DNA of 64,000 bases, from assembly GCF_002813245.1 (NCBI RefSeq), contig NZ_PHUF01000002.1:372001-436000 (forward strand), given 5' to 3'. Made by a program: the position numbers and the translations under genes. Below the pieces are notes generated by a model. That model did no database searches. It was not told the origin of the DNA and saw only the letters and a program-made list of their open reading frames with translations. Within the stretch, counting starts at the first letter, position 1. Every line of letters begins with the position of its first letter. The stretch is from Novosphingobium kunmingense. GTDB taxonomy: Bacteria; Pseudomonadota; Alphaproteobacteria; Sphingomonadales; Sphingomonadaceae. This document shows, piece after piece, positions 45,297 to 55,483 of the stretch.

Positions 45297-46733
45297 ATGG
45301 CAAGCATGGTCGAAACCGCAATCCGGTCCGTCGTCACCAAGGGCGTCACTGCCGTTGCCGGCATCAACCGTGCGCGACAGGACAAGGGGCGCGAGCATCC
45401 CTTCCTGACCGGCATCCACGCGCCGCTCCACGACGAGCGGACGATCGAGAACCTCGCCGTCACCGGCACGATCCCGCCGGAACTCGACGGTCGCTACGTC
45501 CGCAACGGGCCGAACCCGTTCAACCCCGATCCGCGCGGCCACCACTGGTTCATCGGCGACGGCATGGTCCACGGCGTGCGGATCAAGGACGGCAAGGCAC
45601 TGTGGTATCGCAACCGCTACATCCGCTCGCTCGACCTTGAGCACAGGGGCGGGCCCAAGGCCGCGCCCGGTCCGCGCCGCGGCCGGCGCGACCTGGTCAA
45701 CACCAACGTCATCCAGCACAACGGCGAGATCCTTGCCATCGTCGAGGCCGGGTCGTTCCCCGCGCGGCTCGACGGCAATCTCGAAACCCTGGCCTACACC
45801 GATTTCGGCGGCACGCTGACCGTGCCGTTCAGCGCTCATCCGCATGAGGACCCGAACACCGGAGAACTCAACGCCATCGTCTATGACGGAATGACGCAGG
45901 ACACCGTCTGGCACGTGGTTGTCTCGCCCGAGGGCAAGGTGACCCGGCAGGAACCGATCCCGGTTCAGGACGGCCCATCGATCCACGAATGCTCGATCAC
46001 GCAGAGCTACGTCCTGGTCTTCGATCTGCCGGTTACCTTCTCGATGGGGGCGCTGGTCGCGGGGCAGCAGTTCCCCTTTGCCTGGAACCCGCGTCATCAG
46101 GCGCGCGTCGGTCTGCTCCCGCGCACCGGGCGCGCCGACGAGATCGTCTGGTGCGATGTCGATCCGTGTTACGTCTTTCACGTCTCCAACAGCTTCGAGC
46201 GCGAGGACGGCGTTGTGGTCTGCGACATGTCGGTTCACGAAACGATGTTCGCCGGCGGCGCCGATGGCCCGAACGGCACGCCGCTCGGCATGGAGCGCTG
46301 GCTCATCGATCCGCGCACGCGCAAGGTCGAGCGCACCACGGTCGATGCCGCACCGCAGGAATTCCATCGCCCGGACGAGCGCTATTTCGGCCAGCCCTAC
46401 CGTTACGCCTGGTCGCTGGGCCTGCCACAGGACAGCAACGGGTTCCTGGGCGAAGCGCCGATCTATCGCTACGACATGCAGACCGGCGAACGGCAGGTCC
46501 ACGATTTCGGTCCCGGCAAGGTCGCGGGCGAATTCGTCTTCGTCCCACGCAGCGCCGATGCGCCCGAAGGCGACGGGTGGATCATGGGCTATGTGATCGA
46601 CACGGTGAGCGATACGACCGATCTCGTCATCCTTGACGCTGCCGACATCACGCGGGAGCCGCTTGCCCGCGTTCATATTCCGCACCGGATTCCGCCGGGT
46701 TTCCACGGCAACTGGTTGCCCGATGCGGGCTAG
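45297..46733 (+). CDS. Carotenoid oxygenase family protein
   Basis: This 478-residue member of the beta-propeller carotenoid/lignostilbene dioxygenase family uses a four-histidine Fe2+ centre to cleave C=C bonds. Candidate ligands are in [49 protein letters not shown] and [14 protein letters not shown]. The substrate may be a carotenoid, a stilbene or another conjugated olefin; sphingomonads are known for lignostilbene cleavage. The start at 45297 has GGAGAG 7 bases upstream. It is controlled, by inference, by the divergent TetR regulator. Confidence 0.93.
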   Translation: MASMVETAIRSVVTKGVTAVAGINRARQDKGREHPFLTGIHAPLHDERTIENLAVTGTIPPELDGRYVRNGPNPFNPDPRGHHWFIGDGMVHGVRIKDGKALWYRNRYIRSLDLEHRGGPKAAPGPRRGRRDLVNTNVIQHNGEILAIVEAGSFPARLDGNLETLAYTDFGGTLTVPFSAHPHEDPNTGELNAIVYDGMTQDTVWHVVVSPEGKVTRQEPIPVQDGPSIHECSITQSYVLVFDLPVTFSMGALVAGQQFPFAWNPRHQARVGLLPRTGRADEIVWCDVDPCYVFHVSNSFEREDGVVVCDMSVHETMFAGGADGPNGTPLGMERWLIDPRTRKVERTTVDAAPQEFHRPDERYFGQPYRYAWSLGLPQDSNGFLGEAPIYRYDMQTGERQVHDFGPGKVAGEFVFVPRSADAPEGDGWIMGYVIDTVSDTTDLVILDAADITREPLARVHIPHRIPPGFHGNWLPDAG

Positions 46734-46797
46734 GTTTCGAACGGCAACTTAAATTGCTTGGCAAATCGATCGGCGTGGCTCAACAGTCGCGCCGACC

Positions 46798-47748
46798 ATG
46801 CAGCCGATTCTGGAAATTGTGGGCCTGTCCAAGCGTTACGCCGACGGCCCGACCGCGCTCGACACCGTCGATCTGACCATCAACAAGGGCGAGATCTTCG
46901 CCCTGCTGGGCCCCAATGGCGCCGGCAAGACCACGCTGATCGGCGCGGTTTGCGGGCTGGTGCGGCCAAGCGGCGGGACAATCCGCGCCTTTGGCATGGA
47001 CCTGGCGAAGGACTGGCGCTCGGCCCGCGCGCGCATCGGCCTGGTGCCGCAGGAAATGGCGACCGACATGTTCACCAAGGTGGTCGATGCGGTGACCTAT
47101 TCACGCGGACTGTTCGGGCTGAAGCGCGATCCGGCGCGGATCGAGGAAATACTCACGTCGCTCACCCTGTGGGACAAACGCGACAACCAGATCCGCCACC
47201 TGTCGGGCGGGATGAAGCGCCGGGTGCTGATCGCCAAGGCGCTGGCGCACGACCCCGAACTGCTTTTCCTCGACGAGCCGACCGCCGGCGTCGACGTCGA
47301 ACTGCGCCGCGACATGTGGCGCCAGATCGGCGCGATGCGCGCGAACGGCACTACCATCGTGCTGACGACGCACTACATCGAAGAAGCCGAGGAGATGGCC
47401 GACCGGGTCGGCATCATCGACAAGGGAAATCTCCTGCTGGTAGAGGAAAAACGCGCGTTGATGGCGCGAATGGGCAGCATTGAGGCAAGCTTCACGCTGG
47501 CTGTCCCGCAACCGCGCGTGCCGGCGGCTCTCGCGGACTTTCCGCTAAGCCTGTCTGAAGATGGCGCGACCCTGACCTACCGCGGTCATGGCGGCGCCGA
47601 CGAAGCGCGCGCCGAGGTTGCCCATCTCGTCGAAGCGCTGGTCCGCGCAGGCATCGGCTTCACCGCAATCGACACGCACCAGTCGAGCCTCGAAGACATC
47701 TTCGTCGATCTGGTGGAGCACTCTGCGCAGAAGGGAGCCCGGGCATGA
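46798..47748 (+). CDS. ABC-2 type exporter ATP-binding protein (YadG-like)
   Basis: This is a 316-residue ATPase with Walker A GPNGAGKTTLIGAVCGLV, Q-loop IGLVPQEMATDMFTKVVD, signature RHLSGGMKRRVLIAKALA, Walker B LLFLDEPTAGVDVELRRD and switch histidine VLTTHYIEEAEEMADRVG. A C-terminal domain of about 90 residues follows, as in DrrA/YadG-type exporters. Its stop overlaps the permease start by 4 bases, so the two form a transporter. The exported molecule is unknown. Confidence 0.93.
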   Translation: MQPILEIVGLSKRYADGPTALDTVDLTINKGEIFALLGPNGAGKTTLIGAVCGLVRPSGGTIRAFGMDLAKDWRSARARIGLVPQEMATDMFTKVVDAVTYSRGLFGLKRDPARIEEILTSLTLWDKRDNQIRHLSGGMKRRVLIAKALAHDPELLFLDEPTAGVDVELRRDMWRQIGAMRANGTTIVLTTHYIEEAEEMADRVGIIDKGNLLLVEEKRALMARMGSIEASFTLAVPQPRVPAALADFPLSLSEDGATLTYRGHGGADEARAEVAHLVEALVRAGIGFTAIDTHQSSLEDIFVDLVEHSAQKGARA

Positions 47749-48512
47749 CCTTCAACGCGCGCGGCGCCTTCGCTATCTTCACCTTCGAACTGATGCGGGC
47801 CTTCCGCACTTTCTTTCAGTCGATCTTCGCCCCGGTGCTGACGACATCGCTCTATTTCATCGTCTTCGGCGCGGCGATCGGCGGGCGAATGACCGAGATC
47901 GACGGGGTGTCCTATGGCGCCTACATCATTCCGGGGCTGCTGCTGCTGACCCTGCTGGGCGAGACGACCAGCAACGCGAGCTTCGGCATTTACATGCCGC
48001 GCTTCACCGGAACGATCTACGAACTGCTCTCGGCACCCGTGGGCGTGGCGGAAACGCTGATCGGGTTTGTCGGGGCGGCGGCGGCCAAGTCGCTGATCCT
48101 TGCCGCGATCATTCTCGTCACCGCGAGCTTCTTCGTCGATTATCACATCGCCCATCCGGTGCTGGCGCTGCTCTACATCGTGCTCGTCGCGGCCGCCTTC
48201 GCGCTGTTCGGCTTTGCCCTGGGCGTCTGGGCCGACGGGTTCGAGAAACTGGGCATCGTGCCGATGCTGATCCTGCAGCCGCTGACGTTCCTTGGCGGCA
48301 CGTTCTATTCGATCACCATGCTGCCCGAACCGTGGCGGCAGATCGCGCTGGTCAATCCGATCGTTTACCTTGTCAACGGCCTGCGCTGGACGTTCACCGG
48401 CAAGAGCGACGTCAACATCTGGATCAGCCTAGGCCTCACTCTCGCATTCCTCGGCTTGTGCGCCGGGGTGATTGCATGGATGTTCAAGACCGGATGGCGT
48501 TTGAGGAGCTGA
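47745..48512 (+). CDS. ABC-2 type exporter permease (YadH-like)
   Basis: This 255-residue membrane protein has six predicted helices (for example AYIIPGLLLLTLLGETTSNA, SLILAAIILVTASFFVDYHI, IAHPVLALLYIVLVAAAFAL, LGLTLAFLGLCAGVIAWMFK). The ABC-2 signature region LQPLTFLGGTFYSITMLPEP is present. It is the membrane partner of the preceding ATPase (4-base ATGA overlap). The YadH/NodJ group exports lipids, polysaccharides or drugs; the substrate here is unassigned. Confidence 0.93.
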   Translation: MTFNARGAFAIFTFELMRAFRTFFQSIFAPVLTTSLYFIVFGAAIGGRMTEIDGVSYGAYIIPGLLLLTLLGETTSNASFGIYMPRFTGTIYELLSAPVGVAETLIGFVGAAAAKSLILAAIILVTASFFVDYHIAHPVLALLYIVLVAAAFALFGFALGVWADGFEKLGIVPMLILQPLTFLGGTFYSITMLPEPWRQIALVNPIVYLVNGLRWTFTGKSDVNIWISLGLTLAFLGLCAGVIAWMFKTGWRLRS

Positions 48513-48515
48513 TCC

Positions 48516-48938
48516 ATGGCCGACCCGCGTAGCGCCCTGATCCAAGCCCGGCTCGAACGCTATGTGGCGGAGCGGGGCGATCCCGCGGCAGCCGTGCTCG
48601 ACCGGTTTTTCGCCCGCTACCCCGAGGCGCGCGCCAACTTTGCCCGCCATTCGCCAGGCAATCCCGAAAAGCTCGAGACCGAGATGGTCGGCAACACGCT
48701 CTATTACGTGATGACCTGGTTCGACAGCCCGGTCGAAGCGCGGATCTATTTCGATACCTCGGTGCCGCAGCACCGCGTCGCGCTGGACGTGCCGCCCGAC
48801 TGGTACCGCGCGTTCATCGAAGTCACCCTGGACGAGATCGAGGCGGCGGTTCCGGCCGAAGGCGCCGCCGAGGCAGCGGCCTGGGCCGAAGTAAGGGAAG
48901 CCCTGGTGGGGCTGGTCGAGCGCAACCGGTTCGTCTAG
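48516..48938 (+). CDS. Small protein with globin-like sequence pattern
   Basis: This 140-residue, helical, soluble protein has a good ribosome-binding sequence (GAGGAG). The segment [18 protein letters not shown], then [20 protein letters not shown] with a single well-placed His86 (a proximal F8 candidate) before a PPDWY helix start, is reminiscent of bacterial globins. No close family can be named from sequence alone. It follows the ABC permease by 3 bases, so it may be in the same operon, and precedes tgt by 10 bases. Confidence 0.65.
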   Translation: MADPRSALIQARLERYVAERGDPAAAVLDRFFARYPEARANFARHSPGNPEKLETEMVGNTLYYVMTWFDSPVEARIYFDTSVPQHRVALDVPPDWYRAFIEVTLDEIEAAVPAEGAAEAAAWAEVREALVGLVERNRFV

Positions 48939-48948
48939 CGCAGCGGGC

Positions 48949-50079
48949 ATGACTGCCCCGCGCTTCGCCTTCGACGTTCACTCAACCTGCGGCAAGGCCC
49001 GGACCGGCACGATCCGCATGCGGCGCGGCAATATCCGCACACCCGCCTTCATGCCGGTCGGAACCGCCGCCACGGTCAAGGCGATGAAGCCCGAGACGGT
49101 GCGTGCAACCGGCGCCGACATCTTGCTGGGTAACACCTATCACCTGATGCTCCGTCCCGGGGCGGAGCGCGTCGCGCGGCTTGGCGGGTTGCACCGGTTC
49201 ATGAACTGGGATCGCCCGATCCTGACCGACAGCGGCGGCTACCAGGTGATGAGCCTGTCCGACCTGCGCAAGATCACCGAGGAAGGGGTGACCTTCAAGA
49301 GCCACCTTGACGGCAGCAAGCACCTGCTCACGCCCGAACGCTCGATGGAGATCCAGCGCCTGCTCGGCAGCGACATCGTCATGGCCTTCGACGAATGCCC
49401 CCGCGCCGACGCCCCGCGCGACGTAATCGAGAAGTCGATGCAGATGTCGATGCGCTGGGCCGCGCGCAGCCGCGCCGGCTTCAACAGCGGGGACGAGCAC
49501 GCTGGCCGTTCGGCCCTGTTCGGAATCCAGCAGGGCGCGCTCGACGAGGGGCTGCGCCGTGAAAGCGCCGAGGCGCTGCAGGCGATAGGCTTCGACGGCT
49601 ATGCCATTGGCGGGCTGGCCGTCGGTGAAGGGCAGGAGGCGATGTTCGCCACGCTCGATTTCGCGCCCGACATGCTTCCCGCCGACCGGCCGCGCTACTT
49701 GATGGGGGTGGGCAAGCCCGACGACCTCGTCGGCGCGGTAGAACGGGGGGTAGATATGTTCGACTGCGTCCTGCCGAGCCGATCGGGCCGCAACGGTCAG
49801 GGGTTTACCTGGAACGGGCCCGTCAACCTGCGCAACGCGCGCCATGCAGAAGATGCAGCGCCGCTCGACGAGACCTGCCCCGGCGATTGCTGCACCAAGT
49901 ACAGCCGTGCCTACCTCCACCACCTCCACAAGAGCGGGGAGATCCTCGGCGCCATGCTGCTGACCGAGCACAACCTGACGTTCTACCAGCAGTTGATGGG
50001 GGCGATGCGAACCGCGATTGCCGCCGGAACCTTTGCCGACTTTGCCACTGCCTTTCGCCGCGACTACGTCAGGAATTAG
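48949..50079 (+). CDS. tgt: tRNA-guanine transglycosylase
   Basis: Tgt exchanges guanine-34 for preQ1 in tRNAs with GUN anticodons. The 376-residue protein has [20 protein letters not shown], the substrate site [16 protein letters not shown], the nucleophile region [20 protein letters not shown] and [17 protein letters not shown]. The zinc-binding Cys/His cluster is [17 protein letters not shown]. It functions with queA upstream. It ends with a 4-base overlap with the small minus-strand gene. Confidence 0.97.
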   Translation: MTAPRFAFDVHSTCGKARTGTIRMRRGNIRTPAFMPVGTAATVKAMKPETVRATGADILLGNTYHLMLRPGAERVARLGGLHRFMNWDRPILTDSGGYQVMSLSDLRKITEEGVTFKSHLDGSKHLLTPERSMEIQRLLGSDIVMAFDECPRADAPRDVIEKSMQMSMRWAARSRAGFNSGDEHAGRSALFGIQQGALDEGLRRESAEALQAIGFDGYAIGGLAVGEGQEAMFATLDFAPDMLPADRPRYLMGVGKPDDLVGAVERGVDMFDCVLPSRSGRNGQGFTWNGPVNLRNARHAEDAAPLDETCPGDCCTKYSRAYLHHLHKSGEILGAMLLTEHNLTFYQQLMGAMRTAIAAGTFADFATAFRRDYVRN

Positions 50080-50315
50080 GCTTCCTGCCGGGTTTCCATC
50101 CGGGTCGTGCAATAGGCCACGAACTGGCCGGTTCGATGGTCGAGAAATCCCGCGCCGATCTGCATAGCCTGGCGGTGCGCCAGGGCGAGATCGGTATACC
50201 ATTTGCCGATGCGGTGAGGGGTCACGAAGCGAAACTTTGTCATCGCTGTGCAGAACACGGCAGAGGTCGCCTGGTTGCAAGGCCGCAGACGCTTTTTTCT
50301 TGCCCGTTCAGACAT
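50076..50315 (-). CDS. Small protein of unknown function
   Basis: This frame encodes up to 79 residues ([20 protein letters not shown] to RMETRQEA). The core, [20 protein letters not shown] followed by [19 protein letters not shown], looks like real coding sequence with a defined end, but I do not recognise a family. The alternative start at 50243 would give 55 residues; the outer ATG has CAGGGA upstream and is used here. It converges on tgt and is divergent from the aldolase-family gene. Confidence 0.5.
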   Translation of the reverse strand: MSERARKKRLRPCNQATSAVFCTAMTKFRFVTPHRIGKWYTDLALAHRQAMQIGAGFLDHRTGQFVAYCTTRMETRQEA

Positions 50316-50408
50316 GTTGCGCGCGTCCCTGCTGACGGTTGACCGCGCGAGGCTTCGCGCGCAAAGTTGCACAAAGCAACGGACAATCGGGACGAAGGAG
50401 CACGGGCA

Positions 50409-51200
50409 ATGGCGACGATGAGCACGGCAACCGCCGCGAACGACGAACACATCCGCGGCGCTGTCAGCGACGAGGAATGGGCGATCCGCGTCGATCTGGC
50501 CGCCGCCTATCGCCTCGTCGCGCTTTATGGCTGGGACGATCTCATCTTCACTCACCTTTCGGCGCGCGTGCCCGGGCCGGAACACCACTTCCTGATCAAC
50601 CCCTACGACATGATGTTCGAAGAGATCACTGCTTCCTCGCTGGTCAAAATCGATGTCGAGGGCAATCCGGTCGTGCCGACCAGCCACCCGGTCAACCCGG
50701 CGGGCTTCACCATCCATTCGGCGATCCACATGGCACGCGAAGACGCCCATGCGGTGATGCACCTGCATACGCCTTCTGGGCAGGCCGTCAGCGCCATGGA
50801 GTTCGGCCTTCTGCCGCATACCCAGACCGCGATGATCGCTCAGCACAACGTCGCCTATCACGACTACGAAGGCATCGCGACCGACCTCGAGGAGCGTGAG
50901 CGTCTGGTCGAGGACCTCGGCGAAAAGCACGCGATGATCCTGCGCAACCATGGCACTCTCGCCGTGGGCGAAAGCGTGGGCGACTGCTTCCTGCGGCTCT
51001 ATTTCCTCGAGCGGGCATGCGACGCCCAGGTGAAGATGCTGAGCGCCGGGTACGACCATCTCTACAACCCGCCGCAAGGCACGCCCGAAAAGGTCGAGAC
51101 GCAGACACCGGCAGGCGGCATGGCGATGGTGGCACGGTCGTTGGCCTGGCCGGCGCTGTTGCGCAAGCTCGACCGGATCGATTCCTCGTTCCGCGATTGA
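50409..51200 (+). CDS. Class II aldolase/adducin family protein
   Basis: This 263-residue zinc-dependent aldolase-fold protein has conserved features ALYGWDDLIFTHLSARVPGP, the glutamate/serine region, HPVNPAGFTIHSAIHMARED and the metal-binding HxH in AHAVMHLHTPSGQAVSA. A third histidine follows in LRNHGTLAVGES. Many family members act on sugar phosphates; others such as this non-fused group are uncharacterised. The start at 50409 has AAGGAG about 9 bases upstream. It converges on the nitroreductase gene. Confidence 0.88.
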   Translation: MATMSTATAANDEHIRGAVSDEEWAIRVDLAAAYRLVALYGWDDLIFTHLSARVPGPEHHFLINPYDMMFEEITASSLVKIDVEGNPVVPTSHPVNPAGFTIHSAIHMAREDAHAVMHLHTPSGQAVSAMEFGLLPHTQTAMIAQHNVAYHDYEGIATDLEERERLVEDLGEKHAMILRNHGTLAVGESVGDCFLRLYFLERACDAQVKMLSAGYDHLYNPPQGTPEKVETQTPAGGMAMVARSLAWPALLRKLDRIDSSFRD

Positions 51201-51204
51201 GGGC

Positions 51205-51879
51205 CTAGTCGAAGCCGACGAACCGCGCGGCTTCGCCCACGTCCTTGCGCTCCGATACCACCGCGTTGGCGGGGAAGGTGTCATCGGGCCAGCCGAGCGC
51301 GACCGCCTTCATGATGACCTGATCGTCGGGAATGCCGGCGTGTTCGCGCACGACGGGGCTCTGCATGATGCCCTGGCTGTTGATCACGCAGCCCAGGCCC
51401 CGCGACCAGGCGGCGTTGACCAGCATGGTGGTGACCGCGCCGCAATCGAAGGCTGTATCGTCGCTGTCGGCCAGTTCCTTGTCATAGGTGATGATCACGC
51501 AGACGGGGGCATCGAACTGGCGAAACCCGCGCATTACCCAGTCGAGCCGCGCGTCCTTGTCGTCGCGGGCGATGCCCTGTGCGGCGAACAGCTGCTTGGC
51601 GACCCCGACCTGGCGTTCGCGGTGCACGCCTTCGAAGGGGCGGCCGGTGCGAAACTCGCGGCTGTGCGGCACGCCGGCCAGGTTGCGTTCGGTGTTGCCG
51701 GCGCGGATGCGGTCCAGCGGTTCGCCGGTAATGACGTGGAAGTGCCAGGGCTGGGTGTTCATCGACGAGGGAGCGCGCATGGCCAGCTTCAGAACCTCCT
51801 CGATCAGTTCGCGCGGCACAGGTTTGTCCAGATAACCGCGGGTCGATTTGCGGCCCATGATCACGTCGTCGAATTGCAT
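51205..51879 (-). CDS. Nitroreductase family protein
   Basis: This 224-residue FMN-dependent oxidoreductase has the N-terminal motif VIMGRKSTRGYLDKPVPREL, then MRAPSSMNTQPWHFHVITGE and the C-terminal VALGWPDDTFPANAVVSER. It probably reduces quinones, nitro or related electrophiles with NAD(P)H. The start at 51879 has GGGAG upstream. An inverted repeat closely similar to that upstream of the HD-domain gene lies 36-51 bases before the start, implying shared regulation. Confidence 0.92.
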   Translation of the reverse strand: MQFDDVIMGRKSTRGYLDKPVPRELIEEVLKLAMRAPSSMNTQPWHFHVITGEPLDRIRAGNTERNLAGVPHSREFRTGRPFEGVHRERQVGVAKQLFAAQGIARDDKDARLDWVMRGFRQFDAPVCVIITYDKELADSDDTAFDCGAVTTMLVNAAWSRGLGCVINSQGIMQSPVVREHAGIPDDQVIMKAVALGWPDDTFPANAVVSERKDVGEAARFVGFD

Positions 51880-51914
51880 TGCGCTCTCCCTTCGCGTCTC
51901 GTTTGTGCGTAATG

Positions 51915-51930
51915 TTAACCGCGCGATTAA
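51915..51930. promoter_or_regulatory. Near-palindromic operator-like site upstream of the nitroreductase gene
   Basis: TTAACCGCGCGATTAA is a 16-base inverted repeat with one mismatched pair. On the minus strand it reads TTAATCGCGCGGTTAA, sharing 13 of 16 bases with the site at 26173-26188. It lies 36-51 bases upstream of the nitroreductase start, a normal promoter-operator distance. Confidence 0.5.
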
Positions 51931-51943
51931 AAGGCGCAAACAA

Positions 51944-51971
51944 AAAGGGCGGCCCCGCAGGACCGCCCTTT
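51944..51971 (-). terminator. Rho-independent terminator after rpsD
   Basis: On the minus strand AAAGGGCGG and CCGCCCTTT form a 9-base stem around a 10-base loop, followed by TTG and more Ts. It lies 24 bases downstream of the rpsD stop. Confidence 0.85.
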
Positions 51972-51994
51972 CGTAATTCGATCGGAGGACCGGA

Positions 51995-52609
51995 TCAGCG
52001 CGAGTAGAACTCGACGACCAGATTCGGTTCCATCTTTACCGGGTAGGGCACTTCGTCGAGCGTGGGGACGCGGACGAAGGTCGCCTTGTCGGTGCCGTCC
52101 TGCGACACGTAGTCGGGGATCTCACGCTCGGGCAGGCTCTGCGCTTCGGCGATGAGAGCCATTTCCTTGGCCTTCTTGCCCAGGCTGATCACGTCGCCCG
52201 GACGCACGCGGCGGCTGGCGATGTTGCACTTCACGCCGTTCACGTAGATGTGACCGTGCGAAACGACCTGACGGGCCGAGAAGATCGTCGGGGCGAACTT
52301 GGAGCGGTACACGACCATGTCGAGGCGCTGTTCGAGCAGGCCGATCAGGTTCTGACCGGTATCGCCCTTCATCTTCGACGCTTCCTGATAGGTGCGCTTG
52401 AACTGCTTCTCGGTGACGTCGCCGTAGTAGCCCTTGAGCTTCTGCTTGGCGCGCAGCTGGATACCGAAGTCCGACAGCTTGCCCTTGCGGCGCTGGCCGT
52501 GCTGGCCGGGGCCATAGGAGCGACGGTTGACCGAGCTCTTGGGACGGCCCCAGATGTTTTCGCCCATACGGCGATCGATTTTGTACTTCGACGAATTGCG
52601 CTTCGACAT
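51995..52609 (-). CDS. rpsD: 30S ribosomal protein S4
   Basis: S4 nucleates assembly of the small ribosomal subunit. The 204-residue protein starts [20 protein letters not shown], an alphaproteobacterial form, and contains the S4 RNA-binding domain ([40 protein letters not shown]). An AAGGA sequence precedes the ATG. It is a single gene with its own terminator. Confidence 0.98.
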   Translation of the reverse strand: MSKRNSSKYKIDRRMGENIWGRPKSSVNRRSYGPGQHGQRRKGKLSDFGIQLRAKQKLKGYYGDVTEKQFKRTYQEASKMKGDTGQNLIGLLEQRLDMVVYRSKFAPTIFSARQVVSHGHIYVNGVKCNIASRRVRPGDVISLGKKAKEMALIAEAQSLPEREIPDYVSQDGTDKATFVRVPTLDEVPYPVKMEPNLVVEFYSR

Positions 52610-52765
52610 GGCGCGTCGTGTCCTTCAATTTGCATGTGCCGGGCACTGTGCCCAGCTTCTAGTCCGGAACCGCACCATCCCGCCAGTTGCGGGATGCGAG
52701 CCAGGCTTCACCGGAGTGCCCGCTCAATTGCGAAGGCGCGCGCTTAGCGGCGCGTGCCCCAAAGG

Positions 52766-53500
52766 TCAACCCCGGCGCGACCCCGTCCGCTCGAGCGCGG
52801 AGAGAACGCCGCGCAGGGTGCGCACCTCAAGGTGGTTCCAGCCCGGCTTGGTCAGCAGGTTCCGCAGTGTCCGCCGCGTCGCCTCGGCGCGGGCCGCGGG
52901 AAAGAAATAGTCCTTGGGTTCGAGCAGCGCCTCGAAGTGCCCGATCAGTCCTTCCAGTTCGTCCTGCGGGGCAGGGGGCAGCAGTTCCTCTTGCGTCGGC
53001 TGCTGGAGATCCGCGCCCTTCGACCATTCATACGCGCAGAGTATGACCGCCTGGGCGAGGTTCAGCGAACCGAACTCGGGATTGATCGGCACAGTGATGA
53101 TCGCGCGGGCCAGCGCCACGTCGTCGGTTTCCAGGCCCGAGCGCTCCGGCCCGAACACGAAGGCCGAACGGCCCGGTGCCGTGTGGACTTCGCGCGCGGC
53201 TTCTTCGGGCGTGAGGACGGGTTTCGTCACCCCCCGCTTGCGGACGGTGGTGGCATAGACATTGGCGCAATCGGCCACAGCTTCGGCCAGTGTTCCGAAA
53301 ACGGTAGCGCCGGCCAGAACCTGGTCCGCACCTGCCGCGGCAGGTCCGGCCGAGGGGTTGGGCCAGCCATCTCTCGGCGCGACAAGGCGCATTTCGGTCA
53401 ACCCGAAATTGAGCATGGCCCGCGCCGCTTTGCCGATGTTCTCGCCCAGTTGCGGGCGTACCAGCACGATGACGGGCTGGCGATCAGTGCTTGACGGCAT
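52766..53500 (-). CDS. trmJ: tRNA/rRNA methyltransferase TrmJ (SPOUT family)
   Basis: This 244-residue SPOUT-class RNA methyltransferase begins [20 protein letters not shown]. The motif [20 protein letters not shown] and [20 protein letters not shown] form the knotted SAM-binding core. TrmJ methylates the ribose at position 32 of certain tRNAs. Its start overlaps the end of nrdR by 17 bases, so the two are co-transcribed. Confidence 0.92.
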   Translation of the reverse strand: MPSSTDRQPVIVLVRPQLGENIGKAARAMLNFGLTEMRLVAPRDGWPNPSAGPAAAGADQVLAGATVFGTLAEAVADCANVYATTVRKRGVTKPVLTPEEAAREVHTAPGRSAFVFGPERSGLETDDVALARAIITVPINPEFGSLNLAQAVILCAYEWSKGADLQQPTQEELLPPAPQDELEGLIGHFEALLEPKDYFFPAARAEATRRTLRNLLTKPGWNHLEVRTLRGVLSALERTGSRRG

Positions 53501-53945
53501 CGCGCACCGAACTGGCGAATTCCTCGAAGTCCCTGGCCTCGGTGAAATCGCGGTAGACGCTGGCGAAGCGGATATAGGCCACCGCGTCCAGCTGGCGCAG
53601 GCCGTCCATCACCATTTCGCCGATCGCCCGGCTGGCGATCTCGCCTTCGCCGGACGTCTCGACCTGGCGCTGGACGCCGGACACGAGCTGCCCGATCTGT
53701 TCGGGGGTCACCCCGCGCTTGCGGCAGGCGAGTGTGACCGACTGTTCGATCTTGGCCCGGTCGAAGGGTTCGCGCGCGTCGTTGCTTTTCACCACGGTGA
53801 TGTCGCGCAACTGGACGCGCTCGAACGTGGTGAAGCGCGCGCCGCAGCTTTCGCACTGGCGGCGGCGCCGAATCGCGGTGTTGTCCTCGGTGGGACGCGA
53901 ATCCTTCACCTGGCTGTCGTCATGGGCACAAAAAGGGCAACGCAT
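53484..53945 (-). CDS. nrdR: Transcriptional repressor NrdR
   Basis: NrdR represses ribonucleotide reductase genes in response to ATP/dATP. The 153-residue protein has an N-terminal zinc ribbon ([40 protein letters not shown]) and an ATP-cone ([20 protein letters not shown]). It lies between glyA/small membrane protein genes and trmJ on the minus strand; glyA-nrdR linkage is common in proteobacteria. Confidence 0.97.
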   Translation of the reverse strand: MRCPFCAHDDSQVKDSRPTEDNTAIRRRRQCESCGARFTTFERVQLRDITVVKSNDAREPFDRAKIEQSVTLACRKRGVTPEQIGQLVSGVQRQVETSGEGEIASRAIGEMVMDGLRQLDAVAYIRFASVYRDFTEARDFEEFASSVRDAVKH

Positions 53946-53951
53946 AAGGGT

Positions 53952-54152
53952 TTAGGGGCGAAGCCTCTTGTAAAGCATAAAGCCCGCACCGGCGAGCAGA
54001 CCGATCGGCCAGCTGACGACGGGAAGGACCGCGCCGGCCACCGCACCGACTGCGGCGCCGGTCAGCACCGGCTTGGTCGACGGATGATGCATGCCCTGCT
54101 TGGCCATGCCGGTGACTTCTTCCTTGGCGTCCTGGAGCAGGTTGTCGCTCAT
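53952..54152 (-). CDS. Small single-pass membrane protein
   Basis: This 66-residue protein has a polar N terminus (MSDNLLQDAKEEVTGMAKQG) and a glycine/alanine-rich hydrophobic segment (TGAAVGAVAGAVLPVVSWPIGLLAGAG, about residues 31-58) ending YKRLRP. It resembles small glycine-zipper-like inner-membrane proteins. Function is unknown. It sits between glyA and nrdR with gaps of 5 and 6 bases, so it is part of the operon. Confidence 0.75.
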   Translation of the reverse strand: MSDNLLQDAKEEVTGMAKQGMHHPSTKPVLTGAAVGAVAGAVLPVVSWPIGLLAGAGFMLYKRLRP

Positions 54153-54157
54153 GTTCC

Positions 54158-55471
54158 TCAAACCTCCGGATAGATAGGGAAACGCGCGCAAAGCGCTTCC
54201 ACCTGGCCGCGCACACGCTGCTCGACCTGACCGTCGCCATCATCGCCGTTTCGGGCCATGCCGTCCACCACTTGCGCGATCAGCTGTCCGATTTCGGTGA
54301 ACTCGGCCTCGGCGAAGCCGCGGGTCGTGCCGGCCGGCGTGCCAAGGCGGACGCCGGAAGTAACGAAGGGCGAACGGGTGTCGAAGGGAATGCCGTTCTT
54401 GTTGCAGGTCAGCCAGGCGCGATCGAGGCCCTTTTCGGCGGCCTTGCCGGTCACGTTCTTGGCCGTAAGGTCGACCAGCATAAGGTGGTTGTCGGTCCCG
54501 CCCGAGACGATGCGCAGCCCGTTGTCGCCGAGGCTTTTGGCGAGCGCGCGGGCGTTGGCGACGATCTGCGCGGCATAGGCCTTGAATTCGGGCTGGAGGG
54601 CTTCACCGAAGGCGACCGCCTTGGCGGCGATGACGTGGACCAGCGGTCCACCCTGAAGCCCCGGGAAGACGGCCGAGTTGAACTTCTTGGCCAGATCCTC
54701 GTCATTGGTCAGGATCACGCCCGAGCGCGGGCCGCGCAGGCTCTTGTGGGTGGTCGTGGTGACGACGTGGGCGTGGGGAAAGGGCGAGGGGTGCGCGCCG
54801 CCGGCGACGAGGCCGGAGAAGTGGCTCATGTCGACCATGAGCCAGGCGCCGACCTCGTCGGCGATCTCACGGAAGCGCTTGAAATCCCATACGCGGGAAT
54901 AGGCGGTGCCGCCGGCGATGATGATCTTGGGCTTGTGCTCCCGGGCGAGCCGCTCGACCTGCTCCATGTCGAGCTGTTCGTCATCCTTGCGCACCCCGTA
55001 GGCGACCGGATTGAACCATTTGCCGCTCATGTTGACGGGGCTGCCGTGGGTCAGATGCCCGCCCGAATTGAGGTCGAGGCCCATGAAGGTATCGCCGGGT
55101 TGGAGCAGGGCGAAGAACACCGCCTGGTTCATCTGGCTGCCCGAATTGGGCTGGACGTTGGCGAACTGGCAGCCGAACAAGGCTTTGGCGCGCTCGATCG
55201 CCAGGGTTTCGACCACGTCGGCGTATTCGCAGCCGCCATAGTAGCGCTTGCCGGGATAGCCTTCGGCGTACTTGTTGGTGAAGACCGAGCCGGTCGCCTG
55301 GAGCGTCGCGAGGCTGGCAATGTTCTCGCTCGCGATCAGTTCGATCTTGTGCTGCTGGCGGCCCAGTTCGCCCTGGATTGCGGCGAAGACTTCGGGGTCT
55401 GCCTCGCGCAGCGGGGCGGTGAAGAAGCCGGCGCTGCGGATCGCGGGCTTGGCGTCAAGGATGGCACTCAC
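54158..55471 (-). CDS. glyA: Serine hydroxymethyltransferase
   Basis: This PLP enzyme interconverts serine and glycine with tetrahydrofolate. The 437-residue protein starts with GTG behind GAGGAG. It has [40 protein letters not shown] and the PLP lysine region [20 protein letters not shown]. It is located directly downstream of rpiB in an rpiB-glyA-nrdR-trmJ series that links C1 metabolism with nucleotide synthesis. Confidence 0.97.
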   Translation of the reverse strand: MSAILDAKPAIRSAGFFTAPLREADPEVFAAIQGELGRQQHKIELIASENIASLATLQATGSVFTNKYAEGYPGKRYYGGCEYADVVETLAIERAKALFGCQFANVQPNSGSQMNQAVFFALLQPGDTFMGLDLNSGGHLTHGSPVNMSGKWFNPVAYGVRKDDEQLDMEQVERLAREHKPKIIIAGGTAYSRVWDFKRFREIADEVGAWLMVDMSHFSGLVAGGAHPSPFPHAHVVTTTTHKSLRGPRSGVILTNDEDLAKKFNSAVFPGLQGGPLVHVIAAKAVAFGEALQPEFKAYAAQIVANARALAKSLGDNGLRIVSGGTDNHLMLVDLTAKNVTGKAAEKGLDRAWLTCNKNGIPFDTRSPFVTSGVRLGTPAGTTRGFAEAEFTEIGQLIAQVVDGMARNGDDGDGQVEQRVRGQVEALCARFPIYPEV

Positions 55472-55483
55472 GGGTGAAACTCC

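Noticed and set aside
45252..46706. Large upstream extension of the TetR gene antisense to the carotenoid oxygenase
   Set aside because: The TetR domain begins normally at 45251; the extension is antisense to a well-supported gene.
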